This document shows positions 8,427-16,277 of a DNA stretch of 64,000 nt, piece by piece. The stretch comes from Agreia sp. Leaf283. Lineage in GTDB: Bacteria; Actinomycetota; Actinomycetes; Actinomycetales; Microbacteriaceae. Within the stretch, counting starts at the first letter, position 1; each line of letters starts with the position of its first letter. Under the pieces are notes generated by a model that saw nothing but the letters and a program-made list of their open reading frames with translations, did no database searches and was not told where the DNA came from. The stretch spans positions 101,443 through 165,442 of the forward strand of contig NZ_LMNF01000003.1 in the NCBI RefSeq assembly GCF_001422485.1, in the 5' to 3' direction. The position numbers were made by a program, and so were the translations under genes.

Positions 8427-8941
8427 CGGTCGCGCTGGTCGTCGACGCGGTCGAGCTGGAGGCTTTCGCGAGAGACATCGTTCACCAGCTCGTCGCCGCA
8501 GGCGAAGACATCGTGCTCGTTCCCACCGACGGCCTGCAGCAGCTCGCTCCGGGGTGGGATGCCGACGGTTTCGCCGAGATGGTCAGAAACCCGGCAGCGC
8601 CCCCGCACCTCGATGGCACGGAGTTGTCGCTGACGATCGGCCGCGTCGTCGTGCTGGCCTCAGCAAACTGGCTCTCTTCTACCGGGGGCTCCGACGAGTC
8701 CGCGGAGGATGCCGCCCGCGTTTTGCGCTCCGCCCTCGAGCGAGGCGTACCCATTCTTGTAGTGCCCGGATGGGAGTCCGGAGATGAGGAGGCGTTCGCT
8801 CTCGCGCGATCGACCGCGGCGACCATGCCGTCGGTCGAGTGGCTCGATCCGGGCACAGGTGCGTATGGCCGCGCGCCCGCCGTGACTCCGTCTGGCGAGA
8901 TGTTCGATGCCGCCTGGGTCGAGGCCTGGTACTGGGCCTGA
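8423..8941 (+). CDS. Hypothetical protein, 172 aa, coupled to the 89-aa protein
   Basis: Starts at GTG 8423 within the stop of the preceding gene. The sequence suggests an alpha/beta fold: strands TVALVVDAV, IVLVPTDG, IGRVVVLASAN and PILVVPGWESG alternate with helices, as in Rossmann- or flavodoxin-like proteins, but no nucleotide-binding or catalytic motif stands out. The C-terminus is aromatic (WVEAWYWA). Its stop codon is directly followed by the stop codon of the convergent DUF262 gene, with no spacer. Function unknown. Confidence 0.6.
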   Translation: MTVALVVDAVELEAFARDIVHQLVAAGEDIVLVPTDGLQQLAPGWDADGFAEMVRNPAAPPHLDGTELSLTIGRVVVLASANWLSSTGGSDESAEDAARVLRSALERGVPILVVPGWESGDEEAFALARSTAATMPSVEWLDPGTGAYGRAPAVTPSGEMFDAAWVEAWYWA

Positions 8942-10954
8942 CTACATCACCGCGCCGATGTAGGAGTACTTCACGAAGACCTCGGCAGCGATGCCGGCCT
9001 CGTCGAGCACTCCCTGCACGGCGGTCAGCATGTAGCGCGAGTCCCACCCCATGTAGAGGAAGTGCTCGTCGTCGAGCGTGTCCCAGTGGCCGTTCCACGA
9101 CTGCGCCTCGTAGATCGGTCCGCCGCGCCGGGCGCTGAACGCCATCACGTCGGCCCGGGAGTCGGCCCACAGCCGCTTGAAGATGCGGTTGAAGAGGTAC
9201 TTGACGTCGTAGACCTCCCAGTGCTCGCCCCGGTACTCCACGTACTCGAACTCGCGCTGCCAGCCCTGCGGCCAGCCGCGTCGCTTCTGGGCGTCGAGGA
9301 TGGGCGTGAGCCCGTCGTCGTCGATCATCACGACGGCCGGTCGCTTCCAGACCTCGAGGAACCTTTCCGTGAGGCGCACGGTGCGTTCCGCGATCGCGCG
9401 GGTTCCCCAGCTCGGCACGTCGGCCAGCTCGCGGGTCAGCGCGATCGAACTCTTCGCGTAGGAGCGGTCGCGCTTGTCGAGGAACGACTTGTCGGCGGCG
9501 CGCTCGGCCAGGTGCTCCTCGAGCAGGGCCAGGTTGCCGACGGTCTGCGAGAGGGCGCGGTGGCTGTTCTGCTCGTCGTCGGTGTAGTCGGCCCATTCGC
9601 GCTCGCCGTCGCCGCTCCACAAGTCGCCGGGAGAGAGCGGGAAGATGTGCTCGACCTCGAGGTCGATGGATGCGGGCACGTCGCTGAGGCGCGCGAGAAC
9701 GTAGGCCGAGTGCGGCAGCTCGGCGTACTTCAGGGCCACGCGCACACGCTCGTCGCTGGGCGTGATGCGGGAGATCGCGCGCACCAGCGCATCCGGCCCC
9801 TCGGCGCGCGCCCGGCTCAGCCGGGCGACGAGCCGGTCGTTGCTCACGCCGACGAGCGTGCGGCGCAGCAACAGCGACTGGATGTTCTCGAGCAGCTCGA
9901 TGAGGCTCGTCGCGTCGAGCGCGCCCCGCGAATAGTCGAGGTAGGCCCGCATCACGAGCGGGTACATGCCGCGCCCGAAGGTGTTCAGGTAGCCGAGCTG
10001 GCGCGAGACCTCGGGGTCTGCCTCGAGGCTCGGATCGAGGAGGACGCGGTAGGCGGCCGAGAAGGAGCGCCATTCGGCGGCGTGGGTGCGCAGGGTGTCG
10101 ATGTCGAGTCGGGGGAACTGCTGCTGGAACGCGTCGTACACGCCGCGCTGGCCGACGACGGTGACCTCGCGGCCGGTGGTCATGACCAGGTAGTGCCTCC
10201 AGAACGAGGCGATCTGCTCGCCCGTGTTCTGCTCGATCGGCAGCCAGAACGACTCCTCGATCTCGCTCTGCTCGACGTGGGTGAGGCCCATGAGCACGTA
10301 GTTGTGGATGAGCTCGTGGTCGCGCAGGGGCTCGCCCGTGGAGTTCAGGCTCTCGAAGATCTGCTGGGCGTTCGCGTCGGCGCCGAGGGTGATGGCCACA
10401 TGCTCGAGCTTCTGCAGCCCACGCCAGATGCGGGGCACCTCGTCGAGGCGCACCTGGCTGCGGAAGAAGGCGTAGTTGTCGTCAAACCTCGAGTCGCGCA
10501 GTTCGTCGCCGGGACCGAGGTGGTCGAGTACGACGCTCTCGAAGACCTGGGCCCAGGCGCGGTGGGGGCGCAGCTTCGTGCGGGCCGGATCGGCCGCGCG
10601 CACGAGCACTCGCTGCAGCTCCGCGGCGAGCGACGGGTCGCTGTGGGCGACCGTGTGGTGGAGCGCGGCGATCAGCAGCATGAGGGTGGTGATGCGCTGC
10701 TGGCCGTCGATGAGCACGAGCTCGGAGTCGTCGGCGTCGTCGGTGCTGCGGCTCGAGAGGATCGAGCCGATGAAGTGCGTGTGCCGGTCCTCCGATCGCG
10801 AGACCGCGCGGATGTCTGCGAGCAGTTTCTCGCACGCGCCGATGTCCCAGCGGTACTGGCGCTGGTAGACGGGAACGACGATGGTCGTGTCGTCTGCCGA
10901 GAGCCACGCGACTGTGTTGACCGCGGTCGCATCGATGTTCGTGGCAGTGACCAT
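8942..10954 (-). CDS. DUF262/DUF1524 protein, GmrSD-type restriction-like nuclease
   Basis: 670 residues from ATG 10954; TTG 10993 would add 13. The N-terminal DUF262 (ParB/Srx-like) domain has YQRQYRW at 30-36, IDGQQRITT at 82-90, and FESLNSTGEPL with HNYVL around 200-220. The DUF1524 HNH-like domain follows (about 320-540) with EHIFPLSP at 435-442, TVGNLALLEEH near 471, and a typical SWGTRAIAERTVRL ending. This is the layout of fused GmrS-GmrD type IV enzymes, in which DUF262 uses nucleotide to drive cleavage of modified phage DNA by the HNH domain. A further ~130 residues (540-670), rich in aromatic residues, are not assigned and may be a recognition module. The gene stands alone, without a methylase. 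A role in phage defence is inferred from the family. Confidence 0.85.
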   Translation of the reverse strand: MVTATNIDATAVNTVAWLSADDTTIVVPVYQRQYRWDIGACEKLLADIRAVSRSEDRHTHFIGSILSSRSTDDADDSELVLIDGQQRITTLMLLIAALHHTVAHSDPSLAAELQRVLVRAADPARTKLRPHRAWAQVFESVVLDHLGPGDELRDSRFDDNYAFFRSQVRLDEVPRIWRGLQKLEHVAITLGADANAQQIFESLNSTGEPLRDHELIHNYVLMGLTHVEQSEIEESFWLPIEQNTGEQIASFWRHYLVMTTGREVTVVGQRGVYDAFQQQFPRLDIDTLRTHAAEWRSFSAAYRVLLDPSLEADPEVSRQLGYLNTFGRGMYPLVMRAYLDYSRGALDATSLIELLENIQSLLLRRTLVGVSNDRLVARLSRARAEGPDALVRAISRITPSDERVRVALKYAELPHSAYVLARLSDVPASIDLEVEHIFPLSPGDLWSGDGEREWADYTDDEQNSHRALSQTVGNLALLEEHLAERAADKSFLDKRDRSYAKSSIALTRELADVPSWGTRAIAERTVRLTERFLEVWKRPAVVMIDDDGLTPILDAQKRRGWPQGWQREFEYVEYRGEHWEVYDVKYLFNRIFKRLWADSRADVMAFSARRGGPIYEAQSWNGHWDTLDDEHFLYMGWDSRYMLTAVQGVLDEAGIAAEVFVKYSYIGAVM

Positions 10955-11085
10955 GTTCTCGTTTTCGCCTCTCGATATGGCTGGGGTGCGCAACCGCCGA
11001 GTTTAGTCGATGGAAGATACGCGCCGACGGTGACTCGAGACGGGTTCAGGAGGAGGATGAGGACTAAAGTCCGTATCGAAATCGT

Positions 11086-11104
11086 CCAATGTAGGCTTGC
11101 CTAA
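11086..11104 (+). promoter_or_regulatory. Possible DtxR/IdeR-type iron box upstream of oxygenase gene
   Basis: TAGGCTTGCCTAA at 11092-11104 matches 11 of 13 bases of the 3' part of the DtxR/IdeR box (TTAGGTTAGGCTAACCTAA); the 5' six bases match poorly. It lies about 55 bases before the start codon and could overlap the promoter. If functional, the downstream gene would be repressed under high iron. Confidence 0.45.
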
Positions 11105-11157
11105 GTTGGGCCTGTTAAAACGTGCTGGCCCCCAACGAAAGGACATGATTTTCAATC

Positions 11158-11931
11158 ATGGGTTACATCAAATCTGCCGCTCTGGAAGAGACCGGCTATG
11201 TCGTACTCGATCGCTACAACAAGGAGATCGATCCCAAGGAGTGGCTCGACATCGAGTATGTCGACTGGAAGTCTTCGGGTGACACCCGGTTCGCGCCCCT
11301 CGCGAGCGCCTTCGGCGACATCGAGTGCAACGGCTTCTGGAACCACAAGCCGCCGCGCACCGACAAGGATGGCGTGTTCATCCCCTCGCAGGTCGAGAAG
11401 GCCCCGACCCTGACCGCACGCGCCCAGGAGCCCGGCGCCAACATCGGCCGCTGCCGCGTGATCGAGCTGCAGCCCAACAGCTACGCCGACTGCCTCTACA
11501 ACCTGCACCAGGACGACAACAACCGCCTGAACCCCGACGGAACCGGATGGGTCGTTCGCGGGTTCTTCAACCTCACCGACGACACCGACAGCTTCTTCGT
11601 TCTGCGCGAGAACCGCACCGACCCCAGCGTCGAGTACCGCATCGCGCTTCCGGCCGGAGCCCAGCTCATCATCGACACCCAGCGCCTGTGGCACGCCGCC
11701 ACCCACCTGGGCACCGACCCCCGCTACTGCCTGATCACGTCGTGGGAGTCGGGCCCCGAGCTCGACGCCTACATCGAGAAGTACAACGGCCAGAAGCTTG
11801 TTCCGAACTTCGAGGTCGACCAGGAGGTTCTCGACGCCGGCCAGGCCGAGCAGACCCGCCGTCTCGCCGCCCGCGCCGCGGCCCTCGCCGCTCGCGGCCA
11901 GGCCGAGAAGCTCGTCATGAGCGAGGCCTAG
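11158..11931 (+). CDS. Putative Fe(II)/2-oxoglutarate-dependent oxygenase
   Basis: 257 residues from ATG 11158; GAAAGGA lies 14 bases upstream, a long spacing. The core looks like a double-stranded beta-helix oxygenase. H117-Q-D119 (NLHQDDN) gives the HxD pair, His179 (LWHAATH) the distal histidine, and Arg189, ten residues later (DPRY), the expected 2-oxoglutarate ligand. Strands such as WVVRGFFNLT and AQLIIDTQRLWH fit the jelly-roll. An Ala/Arg-rich helix forms the last ~35 residues. The gene is monocistronic between a possible iron box and a strong terminator. Substrate unknown. The metal triad is read from spacing; no close named homologue is recognised. Confidence 0.6.
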   Translation: MGYIKSAALEETGYVVLDRYNKEIDPKEWLDIEYVDWKSSGDTRFAPLASAFGDIECNGFWNHKPPRTDKDGVFIPSQVEKAPTLTARAQEPGANIGRCRVIELQPNSYADCLYNLHQDDNNRLNPDGTGWVVRGFFNLTDDTDSFFVLRENRTDPSVEYRIALPAGAQLIIDTQRLWHAATHLGTDPRYCLITSWESGPELDAYIEKYNGQKLVPNFEVDQEVLDAGQAEQTRRLAARAAALAARGQAEKLVMSEA

Positions 11932-11956
11932 GCCACACCGCTCCAGTGGCTCATCG

Positions 11957-11993
11957 AGGGGCTCCCTTCCGAATCGGAGGGGAGCCCCTTTTT
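11957..11993 (+). terminator. Rho-independent terminator after oxygenase gene
   Basis: AGGGGCTCCC (11957-11966) pairs with GGGAGCCCCT (11980-11989), followed at once by TTTTT. This is a textbook intrinsic terminator. Confidence 0.9.
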
Positions 11994-12066
11994 CGGCGTT
12001 GTGGGTCGAGAAGCATGCGCCCATACTTGTTCCTAATTGGAAGATACGCGGACAAAGGAGACCATC

Positions 12067-12501
12067 ATGCCCTCGATACTCACCCCCTACCTCGGCTTTC
12101 GCGACAACACGAAAGAGGCCATGGAGTTCTACCAGTCGGTCTTCGGCGGTGAGCTCACGATGAGCCGCTATGCGGACTTCGGCATGAACGAAGACCCGTC
12201 CGAGGCCGACAAGATCATGCACGCCCAGCTCGTCTCGCCGGGCGGGCTCATCTTCATGGCGGCGGACACCCCGAACAGCATGCCGTTCACCCCGGGCGAT
12301 GCCTTCTCGGTGTCGCTCAGTGGTCGGGATGTCGACGAGCTCACGGGGTTCTGGAACGGCCTCAGCGAGGGGGCGAATGTCTTCCTGCCGCTCGAGAAGG
12401 CGCCATGGGGTGACAGCTTCGGGCAGCTCATCGACCGGTTCGGCGTTCGCTGGATGGTCAACATCGGAGGCTCGCCGGACGAGCCGACGCCCCAGTCCTG
12501 A
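12067..12501 (+). CDS. VOC-family (PhnB-like) protein
   Basis: 144 residues from ATG 12067, chosen because AAAGGAG lies 7 bases upstream; the frame is open to 12037. It begins with SILTPYLGFRDN and AMEFYQSVFGG, the opening of PhnB/3-demethylubiquinone-methyltransferase-like glyoxalase-fold proteins, and ends in FGQLIDRFGVRWMVNI. Such proteins form dimeric beta-alpha-beta-beta-beta barrels; functions vary and most are uncharacterised. It stands alone and converges on the RibD-C gene with a 9-bp gap. Confidence 0.85.
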   Translation: MPSILTPYLGFRDNTKEAMEFYQSVFGGELTMSRYADFGMNEDPSEADKIMHAQLVSPGGLIFMAADTPNSMPFTPGDAFSVSLSGRDVDELTGFWNGLSEGANVFLPLEKAPWGDSFGQLIDRFGVRWMVNIGGSPDEPTPQS

Positions 12502-12510
12502 CGCGCCGCG

Positions 12511-13260
12511 CTATCGAGCGCGCGCGTACCGGGTCAGCAGCAGCCCGTCCGACTCGAGCACGTGCACGAGTCGCATCCGGCGCGCCGCCTCGCTCTCGCC
12601 GTGCGAGATCCGGATGCCCGCCCCGCCCTCCAGGAGCGGGCTGACGGTCAGGCACAGCTCGTCGACGAGGTCGGCGGCGATGAACGTTCCGAACAGGCTC
12701 GGTCCGCCCTCGCAGAGAATCTGGGGGAGTCCTCGGCTGATGAGCGCATCGATGATGAGCTGCGGTTCGGCGTGGTCGTCTCCGCACGAGACGACCTCGG
12801 CGACCTCGCCGAGTGCGTCGCGCGCGTCGGCCGGCGCCGCCGCCGAGGTGAGCACGAGCGGCCGCACGGGAGCTTTCGTGAAGATGTCGCTCGTCGCATC
12901 GAGGTCGAGCCGGCCGGACACCAGGGCGAAAGTCGGCTGCGGTGCCAGGCCGTGCTCGACCCTCCACTGCTGGTCGGCATCCGGCAGTCGCATCGCGCCG
13001 TAACCTTCTGAGCGCGCCGTGCCCGCGCCGACGAGAACGACGTCGGCCAGACGTCGGAGGGTGTCGAACACGAGCTTGTCTGCGGGGCCGCCGAGCCCGC
13101 CCGAGAGTCCTTTCACCGTGGCGGAGCCGTCGAGGCTCGTCACGAAGTTCACGCGCAGTGTGGGAGTGCTGCGATCGGCGACAGAGTACGCCGAGACGAG
13201 GCCGGCGTCGTCGAGCGCTGCAGCCGCGGAGGAGAGCAGTGCGATGCGGGGTTCGGTCAC
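12511..13260 (-). CDS. RibD-C-type pyrimidine/dihydrofolate reductase family protein
   Basis: 249 residues from GTG 13260. It is a stand-alone RibD C-terminal reductase domain without the N-terminal deaminase. Motifs include RVNFVTSLDGSATV, GGPADKLVFDTLRRLADVVLVGAGT (cited in part), CEGGPSLFGTF and DELCLTVSP. The layout strongly resembles Mycobacterium tuberculosis Rv2671, a RibD-like protein known to act as a dihydrofolate reductase analogue. It is the last gene of an operon whose preceding gene is a FolP2-like dihydropteroate synthase, so folate or pterin chemistry is more likely than riboflavin synthesis. NADPH use is expected from the fold. Actual substrate unproven. Confidence 0.8.
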   Translation of the reverse strand: MTEPRIALLSSAAAALDDAGLVSAYSVADRSTPTLRVNFVTSLDGSATVKGLSGGLGGPADKLVFDTLRRLADVVLVGAGTARSEGYGAMRLPDADQQWRVEHGLAPQPTFALVSGRLDLDATSDIFTKAPVRPLVLTSAAAPADARDALGEVAEVVSCGDDHAEPQLIIDALISRGLPQILCEGGPSLFGTFIAADLVDELCLTVSPLLEGGAGIRISHGESEAARRMRLVHVLESDGLLLTRYARAR

Positions 13261-13280
13261 GTCGGGCCTCGTTCTCGTGG

Positions 13281-14204
13281 TCAGTCGTTCTCGTCGGTCA
13301 TGTTGTGGCGCAGGTGCTGCGGTTCTCGCAGGCCCAGGATGGCCTCCGTCATGCGCATCGCCTGCACGGAGCGCGGCACGTCGTGCATTCTCACGATGCG
13401 AGCGCCGAGCAGGGCGCAGGCGGTGGCAGCGGCGATGGAGCCGTCGCCGCGCTCCTCGCGTGGCGCATCGATCGACTCGCCCACGAAGTCCTTGTTCGAC
13501 ACGGCTGCGATGGCGGGCAGTCCGATGCGCGCGATCTCATCGAATCGCCGCGTGATCTCGAGCGAGTGGAGGGTGTTCTTGTTGAGATCGTGCCCCGGAT
13601 CGATGATGATCTGCGACTCGTCCACGCCCAGCCCCATTGCCACCTCGATGCGTTCTCGCAGAAACTCGACGACGCTCTGCACCACGTCGTCGTAGCGCGG
13701 AGCCGCGTAGGCTGTGCGCGGCCGGGCGAGGCTGTGGGTGATCACGAGCGTGGCGCCGGTCGACACCGCGAGCTCGGCCAGTTCGGGATTCTGCAACCCC
13801 GTGGTGTCGTTCACCACCGAGGCGCCCGCGGCGATGCACGCTTCGGCGACCTCGGGCCGGAACGTGTCGACCGAGATGACGACATCGGAGCGGGCGGCCA
13901 CGGCCTGCACGACGGGCAGCACCCGGTCGAGCTCCTCTGCGGCCGAGATCTCGGGGCCGGGTGCGAACTTGACGCCGCCGATGTCGACCCAGTCGGCTCC
14001 GGCGGAGGCCGCTGCCAGTGCGGCGTCGACGGCACGGTCGAGCGCGAAGGTCCGGCCTTGGTCGAAGAAGCTGTCGGGCGTTCTATTGACGATGGCCATC
14101 ACGGCGATGCGCGAGGAGAAGTCGATGGTGCGGGCGCCGATGGTTCGCACCGGGCTCGTGAGCGGCGGCAGCGGGAATCCGGAGGCCACCGGGGGGATCG
14201 TCAT
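13281..14204 (-). CDS. Dihydropteroate synthase paralogue (FolP2-like)
   Basis: 307 residues forming a TIM barrel of the pterin-binding family. It carries FolP2-type rather than canonical motifs: VNRTPDSFFDQG (39-50), IGGVKFAPGPE (75-85) where FolP1 has a GGxS-RPG loop, DPGHDLNKNT (202-211), and SNKDFVGE (236-243) where FolP1 has SRK. Mycobacterial FolP2 shares these changes and did not behave as a normal dihydropteroate synthase. A different or modified activity is therefore likely, and a second, canonical folP is expected elsewhere in the genome. It lies between alkA and the RibD-C gene in one minus-strand operon. Automated annotation would probably call it folP; that should be treated with caution. 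Confidence 0.75.
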   Translation of the reverse strand: MTIPPVASGFPLPPLTSPVRTIGARTIDFSSRIAVMAIVNRTPDSFFDQGRTFALDRAVDAALAAASAGADWVDIGGVKFAPGPEISAAEELDRVLPVVQAVAARSDVVISVDTFRPEVAEACIAAGASVVNDTTGLQNPELAELAVSTGATLVITHSLARPRTAYAAPRYDDVVQSVVEFLRERIEVAMGLGVDESQIIIDPGHDLNKNTLHSLEITRRFDEIARIGLPAIAAVSNKDFVGESIDAPREERGDGSIAAATACALLGARIVRMHDVPRSVQAMRMTEAILGLREPQHLRHNMTDEND

Positions 14205-14231
14205 GGTTCCATCATGCCTGCGCGACGACGC

Positions 14232-15098
14232 TCAGGAGAACGCGGCCGCCGTCCAGATGTGGACGAGCGCGTACGACCGGATCGGCCGCCAGGGCTCGGC
14301 AATGCGCTCGGCCTCGGCGGCCGTGCGCACTCCGAGCGCCCGCCTCAGAACGAGGTCGCCCGCCGGATACGCGTCGCGATCGCCGAGCGCTCGAACGGCG
14401 AGGTAGTCGGCCGTCCACGGTCCGACGCCGGGAATGGCGAGCAGAGCAGCGCGGGTGGCCACCAGGTCGGCCGACGGGCTCAGATCGAGCCCGTCGGCCG
14501 AGGCCTGAGCGACCGCGTGCAGTGTCCTCGTGCGGGCTCCCGTGAGTCCGATCGTGCGCTGCAGCTCGTCGACCGGAATCGACGCGACGACCGCGGCCCG
14601 GGGGAAGAGCATCAGGGAATCCGGCCCCGGTTCTCCGTAGGCCGCGACGAGGCGGCCGGCGAAGGTGCGCGCCGAGGCCAGAGACACCTGCTGACCCAGC
14701 ACCGTCGTGAGGGCGGCTTCGTATCCGTCGGGGTGGCCGATCACGCGGAGGCCGGGCCGGGCCGCGACCAGCGGGCCCAGCCTCGGGTCGCGACCGAAGG
14801 CATCCACGATTCTCGACGGCTCGAGATCGAGGTCGAGCCAGGCTCGAACGAGGGATGCGACGGCTTCGACATCGCGTGCGTCACCGCTCGAGACGGTCGC
14901 CCTCACCGACGCCTCCCCGAGCTCGACGCGAACGGCGAGCGGTCCGCTGGGCGCGGCGATGATCCGGGTGACGGAGAAGTCGGTCAGGTCGACCCGTTCC
15001 GACCCGGGCACGGCGTGCGCAGCGATCAGCGCCAGAGCCTTCTCGCGCTCGTAGGGAGGAACGAAAGGCAGCTCGACGGTGGTCGAGTCTCCCGTCAT
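14232..15098 (-). CDS. alkA: DNA-3-methyladenine glycosylase II (AlkA)
   Basis: 288 residues. The N-terminal ~110 residues match the AlkA beta-sheet domain. The C-terminal helix-hairpin-helix GPD domain has IPGVGPWTADYLAVRAL and the catalytic aspartate in YPAGDLVLRRAL; GQQVS is also typical. The enzyme removes alkylated purines from DNA, starting base excision repair. No fused Ada regulatory domain is present. It follows the flavin-oxidoreductase gene by 7 bp and precedes the folP2-like gene by 27 bp, so the three are probably co-transcribed; the functional link is not obvious. Confidence 0.9.
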   Translation of the reverse strand: MTGDSTTVELPFVPPYEREKALALIAAHAVPGSERVDLTDFSVTRIIAAPSGPLAVRVELGEASVRATVSSGDARDVEAVASLVRAWLDLDLEPSRIVDAFGRDPRLGPLVAARPGLRVIGHPDGYEAALTTVLGQQVSLASARTFAGRLVAAYGEPGPDSLMLFPRAAVVASIPVDELQRTIGLTGARTRTLHAVAQASADGLDLSPSADLVATRAALLAIPGVGPWTADYLAVRALGDRDAYPAGDLVLRRALGVRTAAEAERIAEPWRPIRSYALVHIWTAAAFS

Positions 15099-15105
15099 CG
15101 CTGCA

Positions 15106-16056
15106 TCACAGGGCGCGTGCGAGGGAGTCGAGACGGCGAAGCGGGTCGGTGCCCGCGGGGATGAAGACGACGCTCGTGGCTCCGCTGGCGTGCAGTTCGG
15201 CGATGCGGTCGCGCACCCGATCGGGTGTTCCGGTCAGGGCGAGCGCGTCGACCCACTCGTCGGGGATCGCCGCCACGAAGTCGGCCCGCGTCGCCGACCG
15301 CTCACGCAGGGCAGCGAACTCCGCGGCGAAGGGGAGGGGGTCGATGTGCGGAGCCCAGTCGGGCTCGCCGATCCACTCCAGGGCGGGGCGGGCGAGTTCT
15401 CGCGCGACGGCCGGGTCATCGTCGACCGCGGCCACGTTGTAGGCGACGACGCTGTGCGGCCCGCGGGCGTCGATGTGGCCGAGTGCCGCGGTCAGATATT
15501 CGGGCGTCACCGGCTCCGCCAGAATCGTGCCGTCGGCGGATCGGCCCGAGACCGCCAGCGACTTGGGCCCGCGCACTCCGGCGAGCACCGGGGGAGCGGT
15601 GGTAGCTGGGCTTTCGAGTTGAGCTCCGTCGATGGTCACGTAGCGCCCGTCGACCTCGAGCCGGTCGCCGGCGAGGAGCGTGCGCAGCGCGGTGAGCTGC
15701 TCGTCGAGCATCGTCAGAATGCTTGCCGGCTTGTCGCCGACCTGGCGCATCCACACGGGCATTCCGTGCCCGATTCCGAGAATCAGGCGGTCGGAATAGA
15801 TCTCGGCGAGCGTGTTCGCCTCGAGCGCCGTGAACGCCGCATTGCGCACGGGCGCCGGCAGAATACCGATGCCGACCTGGATGCGCTGGGTCGAGGCCAG
15901 GGCGACGGCCGCCTGCGCGAATCCGCCGCGGAAGAAGCAATCTTCGACGACCCAGAGTTCGTCGAAGCCGAGCTGCTCGGCCTTCTGTGCGAACGGCACG
16001 ATCTGGTGGGCGGGCAGGTCGCGGGGCAGCATGATGCCGACGGTGGCAGTGGTCAT
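15106..16056 (-). CDS. LLM-class flavin/F420-dependent oxidoreductase
   Basis: 316 residues with a luciferase-like TIM barrel: GFDELWVVEDCFF near the N-terminus, VGIGILPAPVRN, ILGIGHGMPVWM, and a PVLAGVRGPKSL segment. Members use FMN or F420; the absence of a linked flavin reductase and the presence of F420 genes at 58-61 kb make F420 possible. It is the first gene of the minus-strand operon with alkA, the folP2-like gene and the RibD-C gene. The substrate cannot be told from sequence. Confidence 0.82.
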   Translation of the reverse strand: MTTATVGIMLPRDLPAHQIVPFAQKAEQLGFDELWVVEDCFFRGGFAQAAVALASTQRIQVGIGILPAPVRNAAFTALEANTLAEIYSDRLILGIGHGMPVWMRQVGDKPASILTMLDEQLTALRTLLAGDRLEVDGRYVTIDGAQLESPATTAPPVLAGVRGPKSLAVSGRSADGTILAEPVTPEYLTAALGHIDARGPHSVVAYNVAAVDDDPAVARELARPALEWIGEPDWAPHIDPLPFAAEFAALRERSATRADFVAAIPDEWVDALALTGTPDRVRDRIAELHASGATSVVFIPAGTDPLRRLDSLARAL

Positions 16057-16130
16057 GGCTCCCAGACTAGATGCCTCGATCGCCCGTCGGCACGCCGGGC
16101 ATCCCCGCTCCCTGAGTCTTGCCTGCGGGC

Positions 16131-16190
16131 ATCCATCCGTCAGAAGATGCTCGCAACCCCTCCGACAAGAGCGTCGACTGACGGATGGAT
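16131..16190. repeat. 13-bp perfect inverted repeat with 34-nt loop
   Basis: ATCCATCCGTCAG (16131-16143) is matched exactly by its inverse at 16178-16190. It lies between the hexapeptide-repeat gene and the LLM oxidoreductase gene on the minus strand, 75 bp before the latter. It may be an operator, a leader hairpin of the downstream operon or a second terminator arm. Confidence 0.6.
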
Positions 16191-16216
16191 CGCTCGACGA
16201 GGCGCCCTGACGCAGA

Positions 16217-16257
16217 AACCGGTCGCATCCACCTGCTGAGGGCGGATGCGACCGGTT
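16217..16257 (-). terminator. Terminator after hexapeptide-repeat gene
   Basis: A perfect 14-bp stem (16217-16230 with 16244-16257) with a 13-nt loop begins 20 bases beyond the stop codon of the minus-strand gene ending at 16278. There is no long U-tract. Confidence 0.7.
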
Positions 16258-16277
16258 CGGTCGTCACGTGGCGAGGG

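Noticed and set aside
9062-11104. 680-aa plus-strand frame opposite the DUF262 gene
   Set aside because: Antisense shadow; the minus strand encodes intact DUF262 and DUF1524 motifs.
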